64,000 nucleotides of DNA from a virus: IMG/VR virus record IMGVR_UViG_3300047200_000500, positions 1-64,000 of that record; one strand, 5' to 3'. The position numbers and the translations under genes are program-made. Shown piece by piece: positions 17,946 to 26,228 of the stretch. The notes beneath the pieces were generated by a model that worked only from the letters and a program-made list of their open reading frames with translations, made no database searches and was not told the DNA's origin. Position 1 is the stretch's first letter. Each line of letters begins with the position of its first letter.

Positions 17946-18968
17946 TCATAATATACATGAAGTTGCAGCTTTAGAACGATCGAATTTATTTATCCCTCTG
18001 ATTTCATTATTTCCAATATTAAAAATCCTAAGTTTATTCACAGAATTTTTAATAATATCATCATAAATAACAAAATCAGCAGACATAGGATCAAAACCAT
18101 CAAGGAATATCGTTCTGTATCCCATAACAAATAATATTCTAATACTTGTAATCATACTACTGTAAGCCATTGTTTCATTATGAAAAAAACAATCTTCATA
18201 CCAAAAATTATCATATTGATATTTATTGTTTCTCATAAAATAATAAGTAAAAGGGCTATGAAAATTAAACACTCCATCTGGTCTCAATATTCTGGCATAT
18301 TCTAATGGCATTATTTTAACAGCTGCCGATTTTAATGTTTTGATATTAACACTATCAAATTTTAAGATGATCTTCATCTGTGATTCAAATTCATTATCAA
18401 CAGCTACACAGTGACATCTATTATAAGGTGTTGAACATTTATTTCCAACCAATATTACAGATGATCCCTTGGCATTATCTTCTAAATGAACTTTATGACC
18501 TTCTGCATCCCAAAACATTGGAACCGGAAATTGCACTCTGCCAATCACGAAACTAGTGTTTGGTTCTTTCCCCCATTCTATAGTGTGGAAATCGTTTTTA
18601 TTCTTACCTTTATTTTCAACCCATGATAATTTTAAATTATGCGTTTTATGTGCACCAATAGATGATGTTAATTTGGATAAATCAACATTTTCTTCATTAA
18701 ATTCTGATTTAAGATCTTCTGCCTGGTGTTCTTCCATTTCACCACCAACAGTGTTTTTTTGGCTTTCTTCTTTAATGTTGATTTTTGCAACATTTATTTC
18801 TGTAATATTGTGTTTTACAACATTTTCTGTATTTAAATTTTGAGGTTCTAATATGGTAGGTTTAGGTAACTCTGGTTCTGGATTTTTAAAAATTGGTAAT
18901 AATGGTCTAGCTTTCAACATTCCATTTTCATGTCTATCTTGTATTATTTTACGCCAGTTTTCAGTCAT
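17946..18968 (-). CDS. DUF115/sialyltransferase-like protein, second copy
   Basis: 340 residues. A polar, low-complexity N-terminal region of about 110 residues precedes a domain with SSVILVGNKCSTPYNRCHC and, near the C-terminus, IRILFVMGYRTIFLDGFDP. The plan matches the protein at 11601-12530 (GPS-type loop early, G-x-D late), so the two may be distant paralogues. A sugar- or nucleotide-handling enzyme is likely, but the exact reaction is unknown. It sits directly upstream of gp47 on the same strand. Confidence 0.45.
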   Translation of the reverse strand: MTENWRKIIQDRHENGMLKARPLLPIFKNPEPELPKPTILEPQNLNTENVVKHNITEINVAKINIKEESQKNTVGGEMEEHQAEDLKSEFNEENVDLSKLTSSIGAHKTHNLKLSWVENKGKNKNDFHTIEWGKEPNTSFVIGRVQFPVPMFWDAEGHKVHLEDNAKGSSVILVGNKCSTPYNRCHCVAVDNEFESQMKIILKFDSVNIKTLKSAAVKIMPLEYARILRPDGVFNFHSPFTYYFMRNNKYQYDNFWYEDCFFHNETMAYSSMITSIRILFVMGYRTIFLDGFDPMSADFVIYDDIIKNSVNKLRIFNIGNNEIRGINKFDRSKAATSCIL

Positions 18969-19014
18969 ATTTTAACTACTATTTAAAATAAACATAAACA
19001 GGATATAAAACTAA

Positions 19015-20667
19015 ATGGTAGATCAGAACAAAATAAAAGAATGTTTTCCATATCCATCTGCAAGAAAAGGCCAGATGGAGTTGATAGAAAAAGTTATAAA
19101 TTCATTTGATAATGGTAAGAGGTTTGTTATAATAGAAGCCCCTGTTGGTGCTGGTAAGTCTGCTATTGGATATACTGTTGGAAATTATTATGATACATAT
19201 TATTATATTACAGCACAAAAATTATTGCAATCACAGTTGTCAAATGATTTTGGAGAAAATGGTAAATGGATTAATGATATTAGGCAACCAATGATAGAAT
19301 TAAAAGGTCGCAACGCATATTCTTGTAATTATTATGAAAGAAAACTTGAAATAGAAGAACGATTTCTTTCTTTAGCTGAGAAACAACACTTTCAAGATTT
19401 ATCTAAATTAGGAATTGATTGCGCACGTGGTGAATGCAAGAAGAAAAGTAAAAGTAAATTAAAGTTTTGTGAAGATACAGAGCACGGTATTCATCATTGT
19501 CCATATTTTATTCAGCGCGATAAAGCAATAGAAGCTGCAGCAACGTTAATGAATTTTCATAGTTTTATTTTTCAAACTGAAGTTTCTCAAACACCTTGGC
19601 CTTATAAAGATTTATTGATTATTGATGAAGCTCATCTTAGCGAGTCAGTATTGATGGATTTCATATCGTTATCATTTGCTGATACCCCATTTAAAATTGA
19701 GTTTCCAAAACTTGAAACTGCTGAAGAATATTTAATATTTTTTGAAGAAAATAATATTGCCGATTTAATAGCTGAAAATTTAAAAAACGCAATTGCATCA
19801 AGAAAAGACGAAGATGAAGAATATTGGAAAGGAATTATTGTAAAATATGTTAAATTTAAAACCTCAATTGTTGATGGTGAAGATTGGGTTGTCAAATATG
19901 AAAACAAGGGAAATTATAGAACAATAGAACTTAAACCTTTATTTGTAAGGAAATTCGCAAATAATATTTTGTTTAATAAAGCAGAAAAAGTGTTAATGAT
20001 GAGTGGAACCATTTTAAGCGCTAAGATAATGGCCGATTGTCTTGGTATTAAACCAGAAGATTATGAATTCATTTCAATTGATAGTCAATTTCCAGTTGAA
20101 AACAGACTAATTCATTATCAGCCAAGTGGTAGTATGAGTTATAGAAACAAACAAAAAACAATGCCGAAAATAATGTCTGATATTGAATATATTTGTAATG
20201 AACATGTTAAAGACAAAGGAATAATTCACACTCAGAGTTTTGATCTTACAGAATATGTTATGAAAAATTCAACTCATAAATTAAAAAGTAGATTCTTTTT
20301 TCAAAAGAATTATCCAAATAAAGAAGCAATGTTAGCTTCTCATTCTGCGAGTGAAAACGGCATAATTATAGCACCTGCAATGCATGAAGGTCTTGACTTA
20401 AAAGATGATTTGTCACGTTTTCAATTAATATTGAAAGTTCCATATCCATCATTTGTTGAAAATCCTCAATTAGAAATGAGAATGAAAATATCTAGTGATT
20501 ATTATAATTATCTAACAGCAATGAAAATTGTACAAAGTTATGGACGTAGCATTAGATCAGAAACAGATTTTGCGAAGACTTACATTTTAGATGAAGATTT
20601 TAAATCTTTCTTTGCGCGATCAAAACAAATTTTACCAAGATGGTTTAAACAAGCCATTGTTTGGTAA
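19015..20667 (+). CDS. DinG/XPD-family iron-sulfur helicase
   Basis: 550 residues. Walker A is EAPVGAGKSA (41-50), the DEAH box is at 204-207, SGTILSA is motif III, and QSYGRSIRSETD is motif VI. Five cysteines between motifs I and II (104, 136, 141, 152, 162) can supply the four ligands of the iron-sulfur cluster typical of DinG, XPD and Rad3. It should unwind DNA 5' to 3', perhaps in repair or R-loop removal. The gene is alone on its strand, convergent with RNase H, with two bases between. Confidence 0.88.
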   Translation: MVDQNKIKECFPYPSARKGQMELIEKVINSFDNGKRFVIIEAPVGAGKSAIGYTVGNYYDTYYYITAQKLLQSQLSNDFGENGKWINDIRQPMIELKGRNAYSCNYYERKLEIEERFLSLAEKQHFQDLSKLGIDCARGECKKKSKSKLKFCEDTEHGIHHCPYFIQRDKAIEAAATLMNFHSFIFQTEVSQTPWPYKDLLIIDEAHLSESVLMDFISLSFADTPFKIEFPKLETAEEYLIFFEENNIADLIAENLKNAIASRKDEDEEYWKGIIVKYVKFKTSIVDGEDWVVKYENKGNYRTIELKPLFVRKFANNILFNKAEKVLMMSGTILSAKIMADCLGIKPEDYEFISIDSQFPVENRLIHYQPSGSMSYRNKQKTMPKIMSDIEYICNEHVKDKGIIHTQSFDLTEYVMKNSTHKLKSRFFFQKNYPNKEAMLASHSASENGIIIAPAMHEGLDLKDDLSRFQLILKVPYPSFVENPQLEMRMKISSDYYNYLTAMKIVQSYGRSIRSETDFAKTYILDEDFKSFFARSKQILPRWFKQAIVW

Positions 20668-20669
20668 CG

Positions 20670-21083
20670 TTATTTTCTAACGTCAACTAATTTACCTTCT
20701 TTAATTGCACTTATAGCCATATTCTTGCATAATTCTGTTAATTCTGTTTCAGTTTTATCAAATGTCACATTTTTTGTTTTAATAATTTCTTTAATTTCAT
20801 CAATTAAATCTTTGTTGCTTGATGGTACCTGAATATATTTATTATTTTCTTTTTTGAATATATTAATCACATAATCATTTTTTGTAAACACTGTTATATC
20901 GGGGTTCGATTTTACACTAAGTAACGCAAGTTTTAATGCTAACAAATCAGCTTGGTTAACAGAAAATTTTCCATAGGCAAAAGATCTTAACCATTTATTA
21001 TTTTGAGATATCAGTATTATAGCAAAACCGGAACCTTTATTCGGAAACGATCTGCCATCTATATGAATGTTTATATTTTGCAT
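20670..21083 (-). CDS. RNase H-fold protein, ribonuclease HI-like
   Basis: 137 residues. HIDGRSFPNKGSGFAIIL gives the first strand pair and catalytic Asp, QADLLALKLALLSV the helix with the next acidic residue, and VFTKNDYVINIF the third segment. The second acidic position reads Asp rather than Glu. The likely job is removing RNA primers or RNA-DNA hybrids. The minus-strand start is preceded by an AT-rich TAAATATTTT element. Confidence 0.7.
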   Translation of the reverse strand: MQNINIHIDGRSFPNKGSGFAIILISQNNKWLRSFAYGKFSVNQADLLALKLALLSVKSNPDITVFTKNDYVINIFKKENNKYIQVPSSNKDLIDEIKEIIKTKNVTFDKTETELTELCKNMAISAIKEGKLVDVRK

Positions 21084-21121
21084 AAAATATTTACTTAAAC
21101 TTTAATTCAAAACATATTCAA

Positions 21122-23122
21122 TTATAGAGTGTTCCATGTTACCGTAAATGTTGATGGGTGCCCTGATTCAAAGCATCGATCATATGGATGTGTATTAGTG
21201 ATTGTATAAGATGTGCCATCTGGAATGCATGTTGTTGGGTTTGTACTATAATAAGAAGGGATACCGGCAATCCATCCACTATTGCCAGACACACCGCATC
21301 CAGAACCAAAATCAAAGCTTTCGGCATAAACCCAATGTCTCTTGTTTAACCAATCAATATAAACATAAACTCTAGTCTGGGAAGTACCAAAAACATTATC
21401 AGAATAATATGTCAATTGACAAACATTGTATCCCAAAGGTGTTGAGCCAGACAAACTTGTTTTTATTGTAGATACGGTAGCCCAAGCAGAGGTAGAACTA
21501 TAACCAGGATATAAATCAGTTTCAGTAAAGTGGAATCGATGTCCGGTGAAAACACAACCATTTGTTCGACATGGGGCATCTGCTGAAGTTGAAGATGGCG
21601 ATAATGGCGATAATAATGACTCCGATGATGGTGATAACGGCGATACCGATGATAATGACTCCGATGATGGTGATGCTAATGACTCTGATGATGGCGATAA
21701 TGGCGACACTGATGATAATGATTCTGAAGAATCAGATGATAATGATTCCGATGAATAAGATAATAGTGATTGAGATGAATCAGACGAATGCGATAAAGAT
21801 GACACTGATGATTTTGACACTGATGATTTTGATGACATATTAGATAAACTTGCAGACTGGTCAGATTGGCCAGACTGGTCAGATTGGCTAGTTGAACTAG
21901 ATGAACTACTTAAAGATCCAGAAGACAAGCTGCTTAAATCATTATTGTACACTTTCTTTGGAACAAATATGCTCATACTTCCATCACACGGTCCATTACC
22001 CGAATTACCACAAAACCAGAATGGTATAGCACAACTATTAACTTTAGGTTCTGGATTAGGCAATATCTCAAATGGAAGATTTAGTTTGCTATACCAATCA
22101 AAGTTTGCCATCCCGTATCTTGATTGATCATAACATCCAGGAAGTGGGGTCCATTGAGGGAGATCAAGTGCAATTTTATCTAATATTATTTCTGGACTTA
22201 CAACTTCGATTATTTTACATGATGAAGTAGTAACCTCAACACCTATCCAGTTGCTGCCACTTAACAATTCTTGAGCGTTAACACCAAATGCACAATTAAT
22301 GATATTTAAAACTTGTTTGTTATATATAAAATTAGTTCCAATAAAATTAAAATCCAACACTGCATCTTTTACTATATCAATTTCATTTAAATAACTAGTA
22401 GCCACAACATAGTTTGTACCATCATTACCGTTATACCCTGGTAATCCTACTTGACTTATCTTTAAAATAGTGGATGGATCATTAAGTTTAGCTTTTAAAT
22501 TGTTTCCATTTAATGTTATATATTTAAAATAATGATTTTCATCAGTATATTCACCATTTAATGATAGTAATATTTCAAAAATTTTAATTCTGTACTTGTT
22601 ATATCCACGTATTGATAGTGGTCCAAAATTTTCATTATCAATATAAACGTTTACATCTATTACTCCACTTGAACTTGATATAAATTTTTCATTTGGAGCA
22701 GCTATTCCATTTTTACCAGTTTGACCTGTTTGGCCGATTTTTCCTGTTTGACCTACACAAAAAGTCCTAGCATTTATTTTAGAATTTAATTGTGATTTGT
22801 TAACTTCTACCCATAAAATATTACCATCAAAAATGAATTTCAATAGTTTGTCACTATTGTTTAATAAATAAAAATATGCTTTGCCATTAGTTAATTGGAA
22901 TGTTTTTAATTCTCCTTTATTAAATAAATTATATAATGATGATAGTTTATTTAATATTTTTGGAGTTATTAATCCATCGTTATTTTTATTGACAACTTTT
23001 TCTTTAATTAAATTACCAAATAATTTCCAAGTATTATCTTCCTTATTGAAGACAAGATAATCTTGATCAGCAGAATAATCTTGACCATCACTTGGATTAT
23101 TAGGTAATTTTACAGTAGCCAT
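21122..23122 (-). CDS. Fibre-like virion protein with collagen-like and Ser-rich segments
   Basis: 666 residues. A short collagen-like Gly-x-y run sits at residues 124-139, a second at about GLPGYNGNDG. A Ser-rich, low-complexity linker covers about residues 391-518. The last 150 residues are a Cys-, Tyr- and Trp-rich beta domain. Such a chain is typical of phage tail fibres or capsid decorations that bind the host. A start element (GTAAATATAATG) lies just upstream. It lies between dnaE's N-half and RNase H, an odd place for a virion gene. Confidence 0.7.
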   Translation of the reverse strand: MATVKLPNNPSDGQDYSADQDYLVFNKEDNTWKLFGNLIKEKVVNKNNDGLITPKILNKLSSLYNLFNKGELKTFQLTNGKAYFYLLNNSDKLLKFIFDGNILWVEVNKSQLNSKINARTFCVGQTGKIGQTGQTGKNGIAAPNEKFISSSSGVIDVNVYIDNENFGPLSIRGYNKYRIKIFEILLSLNGEYTDENHYFKYITLNGNNLKAKLNDPSTILKISQVGLPGYNGNDGTNYVVATSYLNEIDIVKDAVLDFNFIGTNFIYNKQVLNIINCAFGVNAQELLSGSNWIGVEVTTSSCKIIEVVSPEIILDKIALDLPQWTPLPGCYDQSRYGMANFDWYSKLNLPFEILPNPEPKVNSCAIPFWFCGNSGNGPCDGSMSIFVPKKVYNNDLSSLSSGSLSSSSSSTSQSDQSGQSDQSASLSNMSSKSSVSKSSVSSLSHSSDSSQSLLSYSSESLSSDSSESLSSVSPLSPSSESLASPSSESLSSVSPLSPSSESLLSPLSPSSTSADAPCRTNGCVFTGHRFHFTETDLYPGYSSTSAWATVSTIKTSLSGSTPLGYNVCQLTYYSDNVFGTSQTRVYVYIDWLNKRHWVYAESFDFGSGCGVSGNSGWIAGIPSYYSTNPTTCIPDGTSYTITNTHPYDRCFESGHPSTFTVTWNTL
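21570..21950. repeat. Degenerate Ser-codon repeats in the fibre-like gene
   Basis: Short GATGATGG/GATAATG-like units repeat through the Ser-rich linker and make antisense frames look open. The repeats are within the coding frame, so length change by slippage would alter only the linker. Confidence 0.7.
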
Positions 23123-23156
23123 CTAACATTATATTTACATTGCGTATTATATTTAG

Positions 23157-24704
23157 TTATTTATCCATACTAATATTTAACATATTACCACCTCTAGAAC
23201 GACTAAGGAAACGATCAAATGAAAGTCCAAATTTAAGTGGATCCATACTATTTGTGATTCCAAGTAAGAAACAAACCAAACTCCCACCTGCCGAACCACG
23301 CGATGGTCCAGTTGCCCATCCACTATCATGACTAAATTTAATAATATCTCTCATGATCAAGAAATAAGATTCAAACCCCTTTTCTATAAATCTATCTAAT
23401 TCAATTTTGGCTTGCTCCGCATAAGTAACCATCTTGCTATCAACTTCATATCTTGTGGTATCTTTATACATTCCATTTCTTATTAAAGCTTTCGCCACCA
23501 ACCCCCTCAATATATTAGCTGCATCATCAACATGTGGAAGTTTTGGTTTAGTATCAGCTTTAAATGGTGAACACTTATTAGCTATTTCAAGTGTCATATC
23601 ACATGCTTTTTCAAATTGCTCATTGTTCATTATTTTATCATACCAACATTCTTTATGAGTTGCTCTTAATTCAGCACGATTTTTTAAATATAATTCGGAA
23701 CTAAAATCTTTAATCCCCTTTAAAGTGGTATTTCTCTGAATGGCCAATAATGCTTTATACAAATTAGCATCTTGTCTATTAGCATAATAAACATCATTTG
23801 TAATAACGCACTTTAATTGCTTATTATTGTCTTCCTGATATGAATCCAACAGGCTCATTAAAGTTGACATTCTATCGATATCTGAACCCCAAGGACTGTC
23901 TTGACATCTCATGGTTAGTTCAACATAAAAATCATCGCCAAATTTTTCATCAAACCATTTCATGTAATCATAAGCGCACAGTGTACCATATTCTGGGTAT
24001 TCGATCCCTTTTGTATACCCGAGTTCTATCATTTTATCTAATAAAGTTCCAGATAATATTATCAAGTTCCCATTATTAAACTTTTCAAGCATTTTTCTAG
24101 TAATACGTGGAGTGTAATAAAACCCATCAGACCACGACATTAAATTTAAATTTAACAATTCTTTATATCCCTGCTCGTTTTTAGCTAAGATCGTTATAAT
24201 CGGGGTTTTATTTTTAGAACAAGCATTAATTAAGAACGGGTGATCTTTTAATTGGTTTACAACTTTTTCTATATCATCTCCATCATCATTTTTTTCGATT
24301 GTAATTTTTTCAGATAATTCGCGTCTTTTAACTTCGTAATCACTAAAATAAGCTGATATACCAGCAATAAATTTAATTTTAGTTGATTTTGCAGATGCAT
24401 AACAGTCTGGTATACTTGACATATACCCAACTTCTGTTATTCCAAGAGTATTAACATTTAAGAATTTAGCTTTATTGAATATGTCTTCTGGTTCATCAAC
24501 TCCAGAAAGTGGGCTGAACTTAGTGTGAACATTTAAGTGTATAAAATCGCCGTTACCATATTTTTCTTCGCATTCTTCACGAGTAAGACTGAGCGATCTT
24601 TTATGAACTTTTCTGCGATAATATTTTAATAATACTTTTTGATTGTATGCTTCTTTGAATGATTTATCGTCTCCAAATACTCCGAAATTTAAAACGTCAC
24701 TCAT
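23157..24704 (-). CDS. dnaE: DNA polymerase III alpha, N-terminal half (PHP and start of palm)
   Basis: 515 residues. The PHP domain opens with HLNVHTKFSPLSG (E. coli HLRVHSDYSMIDG); VITNDVYYANRQDANLYKAL matches the later PHP part; GPSRGSAGGSLVCFLLGIT is the palm loop. The chain stops at FDRFLSRSRGG plus ten residues, just before the catalytic Asp motif, which is in the gene at 4266-6731. Several PHP metal ligands are replaced (GITEVGY for TDH, NDVYY for NDVHY), so this domain is probably not a nuclease. It overlaps dnaQ by four bases (ATGA), so the two are translated together. Confidence 0.9.
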   Translation of the reverse strand: MSDVLNFGVFGDDKSFKEAYNQKVLLKYYRRKVHKRSLSLTREECEEKYGNGDFIHLNVHTKFSPLSGVDEPEDIFNKAKFLNVNTLGITEVGYMSSIPDCYASAKSTKIKFIAGISAYFSDYEVKRRELSEKITIEKNDDGDDIEKVVNQLKDHPFLINACSKNKTPIITILAKNEQGYKELLNLNLMSWSDGFYYTPRITRKMLEKFNNGNLIILSGTLLDKMIELGYTKGIEYPEYGTLCAYDYMKWFDEKFGDDFYVELTMRCQDSPWGSDIDRMSTLMSLLDSYQEDNNKQLKCVITNDVYYANRQDANLYKALLAIQRNTTLKGIKDFSSELYLKNRAELRATHKECWYDKIMNNEQFEKACDMTLEIANKCSPFKADTKPKLPHVDDAANILRGLVAKALIRNGMYKDTTRYEVDSKMVTYAEQAKIELDRFIEKGFESYFLIMRDIIKFSHDSGWATGPSRGSAGGSLVCFLLGITNSMDPLKFGLSFDRFLSRSRGGNMLNISMDK

Positions 24705-25276
24705 TGTTTAGGCTCGTCAAAGCTAATTGATTTCATCAATTTTGACATACATTGAGCGGAAGCTATAGCGTCAGCCAAAGCTGCATGTGCTTTAGCATTT
24801 TCTACTTTAAAATGATCACATATTACGCCTAAACTATCTCCTAAATGAGATATCTTCTTTTTGATTTTATAAGCTAGCCATAATGAAATTAAGTCTATCC
24901 AATTATTGTGAATATATGGGAATACATGATAAATATCGCACTGTGAGAAAATAAAACTTTTATCAAATTCGGCGTTTTGTGCCACCATAATTGGCTTGCC
25001 ACCAGGACTTACTGATTTTAACCAATCATTCCATTCTTTTAATCCAACTTCTGGATGAACAGCAGTCTTATCCCATACTGCCTGATTATAATGCCCTATT
25101 TCTAATGCGTCAGGGTTTGCCTTATCCATATGTTGAATGATAAATCGTTTATGGAAAACATTTCTGGCATCAACAGAAAAATCATCCTTTATCAATATGC
25201 AACCAATTTCGGTAATCTCAGCGCCATCAACTGGATCTAATCCAGTGGTTTCAGTATCGAGAAAAATAATAGGCAT
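24701..25276 (-). CDS. dnaQ: DnaQ-type 3'-5' proofreading exonuclease (Pol III epsilon-like)
   Basis: 191 residues of the DEDDh family: DTETTG (7-12), QNAEFDKSF in the middle, and HAALADA near the end provide the four acidic residues and the catalytic His. It is coupled by an ATGA overlap to the alpha N-half, matching its role as the proofreading subunit. The degenerate PHP site of alpha makes this the probable only proofreader. The promoter-like TGTATTTAAA lies five bases before the ATG. Confidence 0.92.
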   Translation of the reverse strand: MPIIFLDTETTGLDPVDGAEITEIGCILIKDDFSVDARNVFHKRFIIQHMDKANPDALEIGHYNQAVWDKTAVHPEVGLKEWNDWLKSVSPGGKPIMVAQNAEFDKSFIFSQCDIYHVFPYIHNNWIDLISLWLAYKIKKKISHLGDSLGVICDHFKVENAKAHAALADAIASAQCMSKLMKSISFDEPKQ

Positions 25277-25280
25277 GATT

Positions 25281-25290
25281 TTTAAATACA
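25281..25290 (-). promoter_or_regulatory. Late-promoter-like element before dnaQ
   Basis: TGTATTTAAA on the minus strand, ending four bases from the dnaQ ATG. Same core as the elements at 42521, 48463 and 13006. Confidence 0.4.
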
Positions 25291-25291
25291 G

Positions 25292-25323
25292 TTTGGCCCG
25301 CCCAATTTATAAGGCGGGCCAAA
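25292..25323. terminator. GC-rich hairpin after the histone-like gene
   Basis: An 11 bp stem (25292-25302 with 25313-25323), whose inner 8 bp are all G or C. It separates the small histone-like gene from dnaQ. No clear T-run follows on the minus strand, so it may stop transcription only partly or protect the upstream message. Confidence 0.55.
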
Positions 25324-25330
25324 AAGATTT

Positions 25331-25546
25331 TTACTTGGCTTTGCTTGGTTTGATGATTTCTTGAATGGCCTGCCGTATCGGCGTAATGCTCTTTTTGATA
25401 CCGTTGAAATTATTTCTGGCGTTCCTGGCTGCTGACTTGTTACCTTCCATAATCTTGGGAATTAATACCTCAGTTTCAGTGACTAAGTTCTTGATTGATG
25501 TAAACAGTTCGTTTACTGTGGTTTTGTAATCAGGGGTTTCGCTCAT
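25331..25546 (-). CDS. Small histone H1-like (Hc1-type) protein
   Basis: 71 residues. The C-terminal half, GNKSAARNARNNFNGIKKS followed by spaced basic residues and KPSKAK, matches the short Hc1-like proteins of Chlamydia and Bacteroidetes, whose core is GNKxAGxRARK. These bind and compact DNA. The gene is richer in G and C than its neighbours and is followed by a strong hairpin, both signs of high expression. A nucleoid- or DNA-packaging-related role is inferred. Confidence 0.55.
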   Translation of the reverse strand: MSETPDYKTTVNELFTSIKNLVTETEVLIPKIMEGNKSAARNARNNFNGIKKSITPIRQAIQEIIKPSKAK

Positions 25547-25549
25547 GTT

Positions 25550-25813
25550 TTATTCCTTGGGTTGGTTGTTTTCTAATTCTTCGATTAGCTTTGTAAATTC
25601 TTTGTCATCTAATATTATAAATTCAGTATATTCATTTATTGCAGATAATTTTATTTTTAATATTTCGCGTTTCTTAATTGGTCTATTTATATACTTAGCC
25701 GACTTTAGTCTGTCAGAAAGTATTTTTCTTACAATATTTTCTAATTTTGGATTATTTTTGGTATTGTAATTTATTGCCAAGTTGGCAAAGAATAAGTCAT
25801 TTACTTGTCTCAT
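25550..25813 (-). CDS. Hypothetical basic protein
   Basis: 87 residues, Lys- and Ile-rich, with two likely helices and a short acidic end. No motif is recognised. The start overlaps the end of the next upstream minus-strand gene by 17 bases, and the stop lies three bases from the histone-like gene start, so all three are probably on one message. Confidence 0.6.
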   Translation of the reverse strand: MRQVNDLFFANLAINYNTKNNPKLENIVRKILSDRLKSAKYINRPIKKREILKIKLSAINEYTEFIILDDKEFTKLIEELENNQPKE

Positions 25814-26192
25814 TGTTCAATGATTTAAATTTGGCTTCATCCCAAAAATCAACTACTTTGCGTGATTTTGTTTCATATGCCATATAATTACCAAATTCAT
25901 ATTTTTCATTAACTTTTCTGATATAATAATCACTACCACAATAAATCCAATAACCAATTTTAGAATTAGGATCAAAGTTTTTTATTTTGGTACCATTCAT
26001 TTTTGGCTGATTAGAAACTACAAACATGAATTTCTGTTTGGCATTAGGATTCTTTTTTAAATAATTTGTATCAACTTGACATCCGCCCTTTTCATAAATT
26101 TCAATAAGTTTGGGTTTCAATAGTTTATCAATAATATCGTCATCTACTTGTTTGAATACTTGAAGGTATTTGGGTATAGCGATTTTGGCCAT
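25797..26192 (-). CDS. Hypothetical protein
   Basis: 131 residues with two beta-rich stretches (KFMFVVSNQPKM, IGYWIYCGSDYYIRKVN). It loosely resembles small WGR-type or ligand-binding domains, but no assignment is justified. It begins a three-gene minus-strand run ending with the histone-like gene. AGTATATAGAGT directly precedes the ATG. Confidence 0.55.
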   Translation of the reverse strand: MAKIAIPKYLQVFKQVDDDIIDKLLKPKLIEIYEKGGCQVDTNYLKKNPNAKQKFMFVVSNQPKMNGTKIKNFDPNSKIGYWIYCGSDYYIRKVNEKYEFGNYMAYETKSRKVVDFWDEAKFKSLNNETSK

Positions 26193-26204
26193 ACTCTATA
26201 TACT
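26193..26204 (-). promoter_or_regulatory. Late-promoter-like element
   Basis: AGTATATAGAGT on the minus strand, abutting the ATG at 26192. Similar to AGTATATATAAC before the start at 51514. A message from here would be leaderless or nearly so. Confidence 0.35.
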
Positions 26205-26219
26205 AGCAAAGGTAGAAGT

Positions 26220-26228
26220 GTATTTAAG
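26220..26228 (+). promoter_or_regulatory. Promoter-like element for the structured RNA
   Basis: GTATTTAAG, the same core as elements before protein genes. It would place the RNA 5' end near 26234, where the first long-range stem begins. Alternatively these bases form the first small hairpin (GTATT/AATAC). Confidence 0.35.

Noticed and set aside
21546-21843. Plus-strand Asp- and Met-rich frames
   Set aside because: Antisense of the Ser-rich linker of the fibre-like gene at 21122-23122.
4266-24704. Trans-splicing split intein joining the two alpha halves
   Set aside because: No Cys/Ser-starting N-intein block at the end of the N-half and no His-Asn end before the C-half extein. The extensions are too short and of the wrong pattern.
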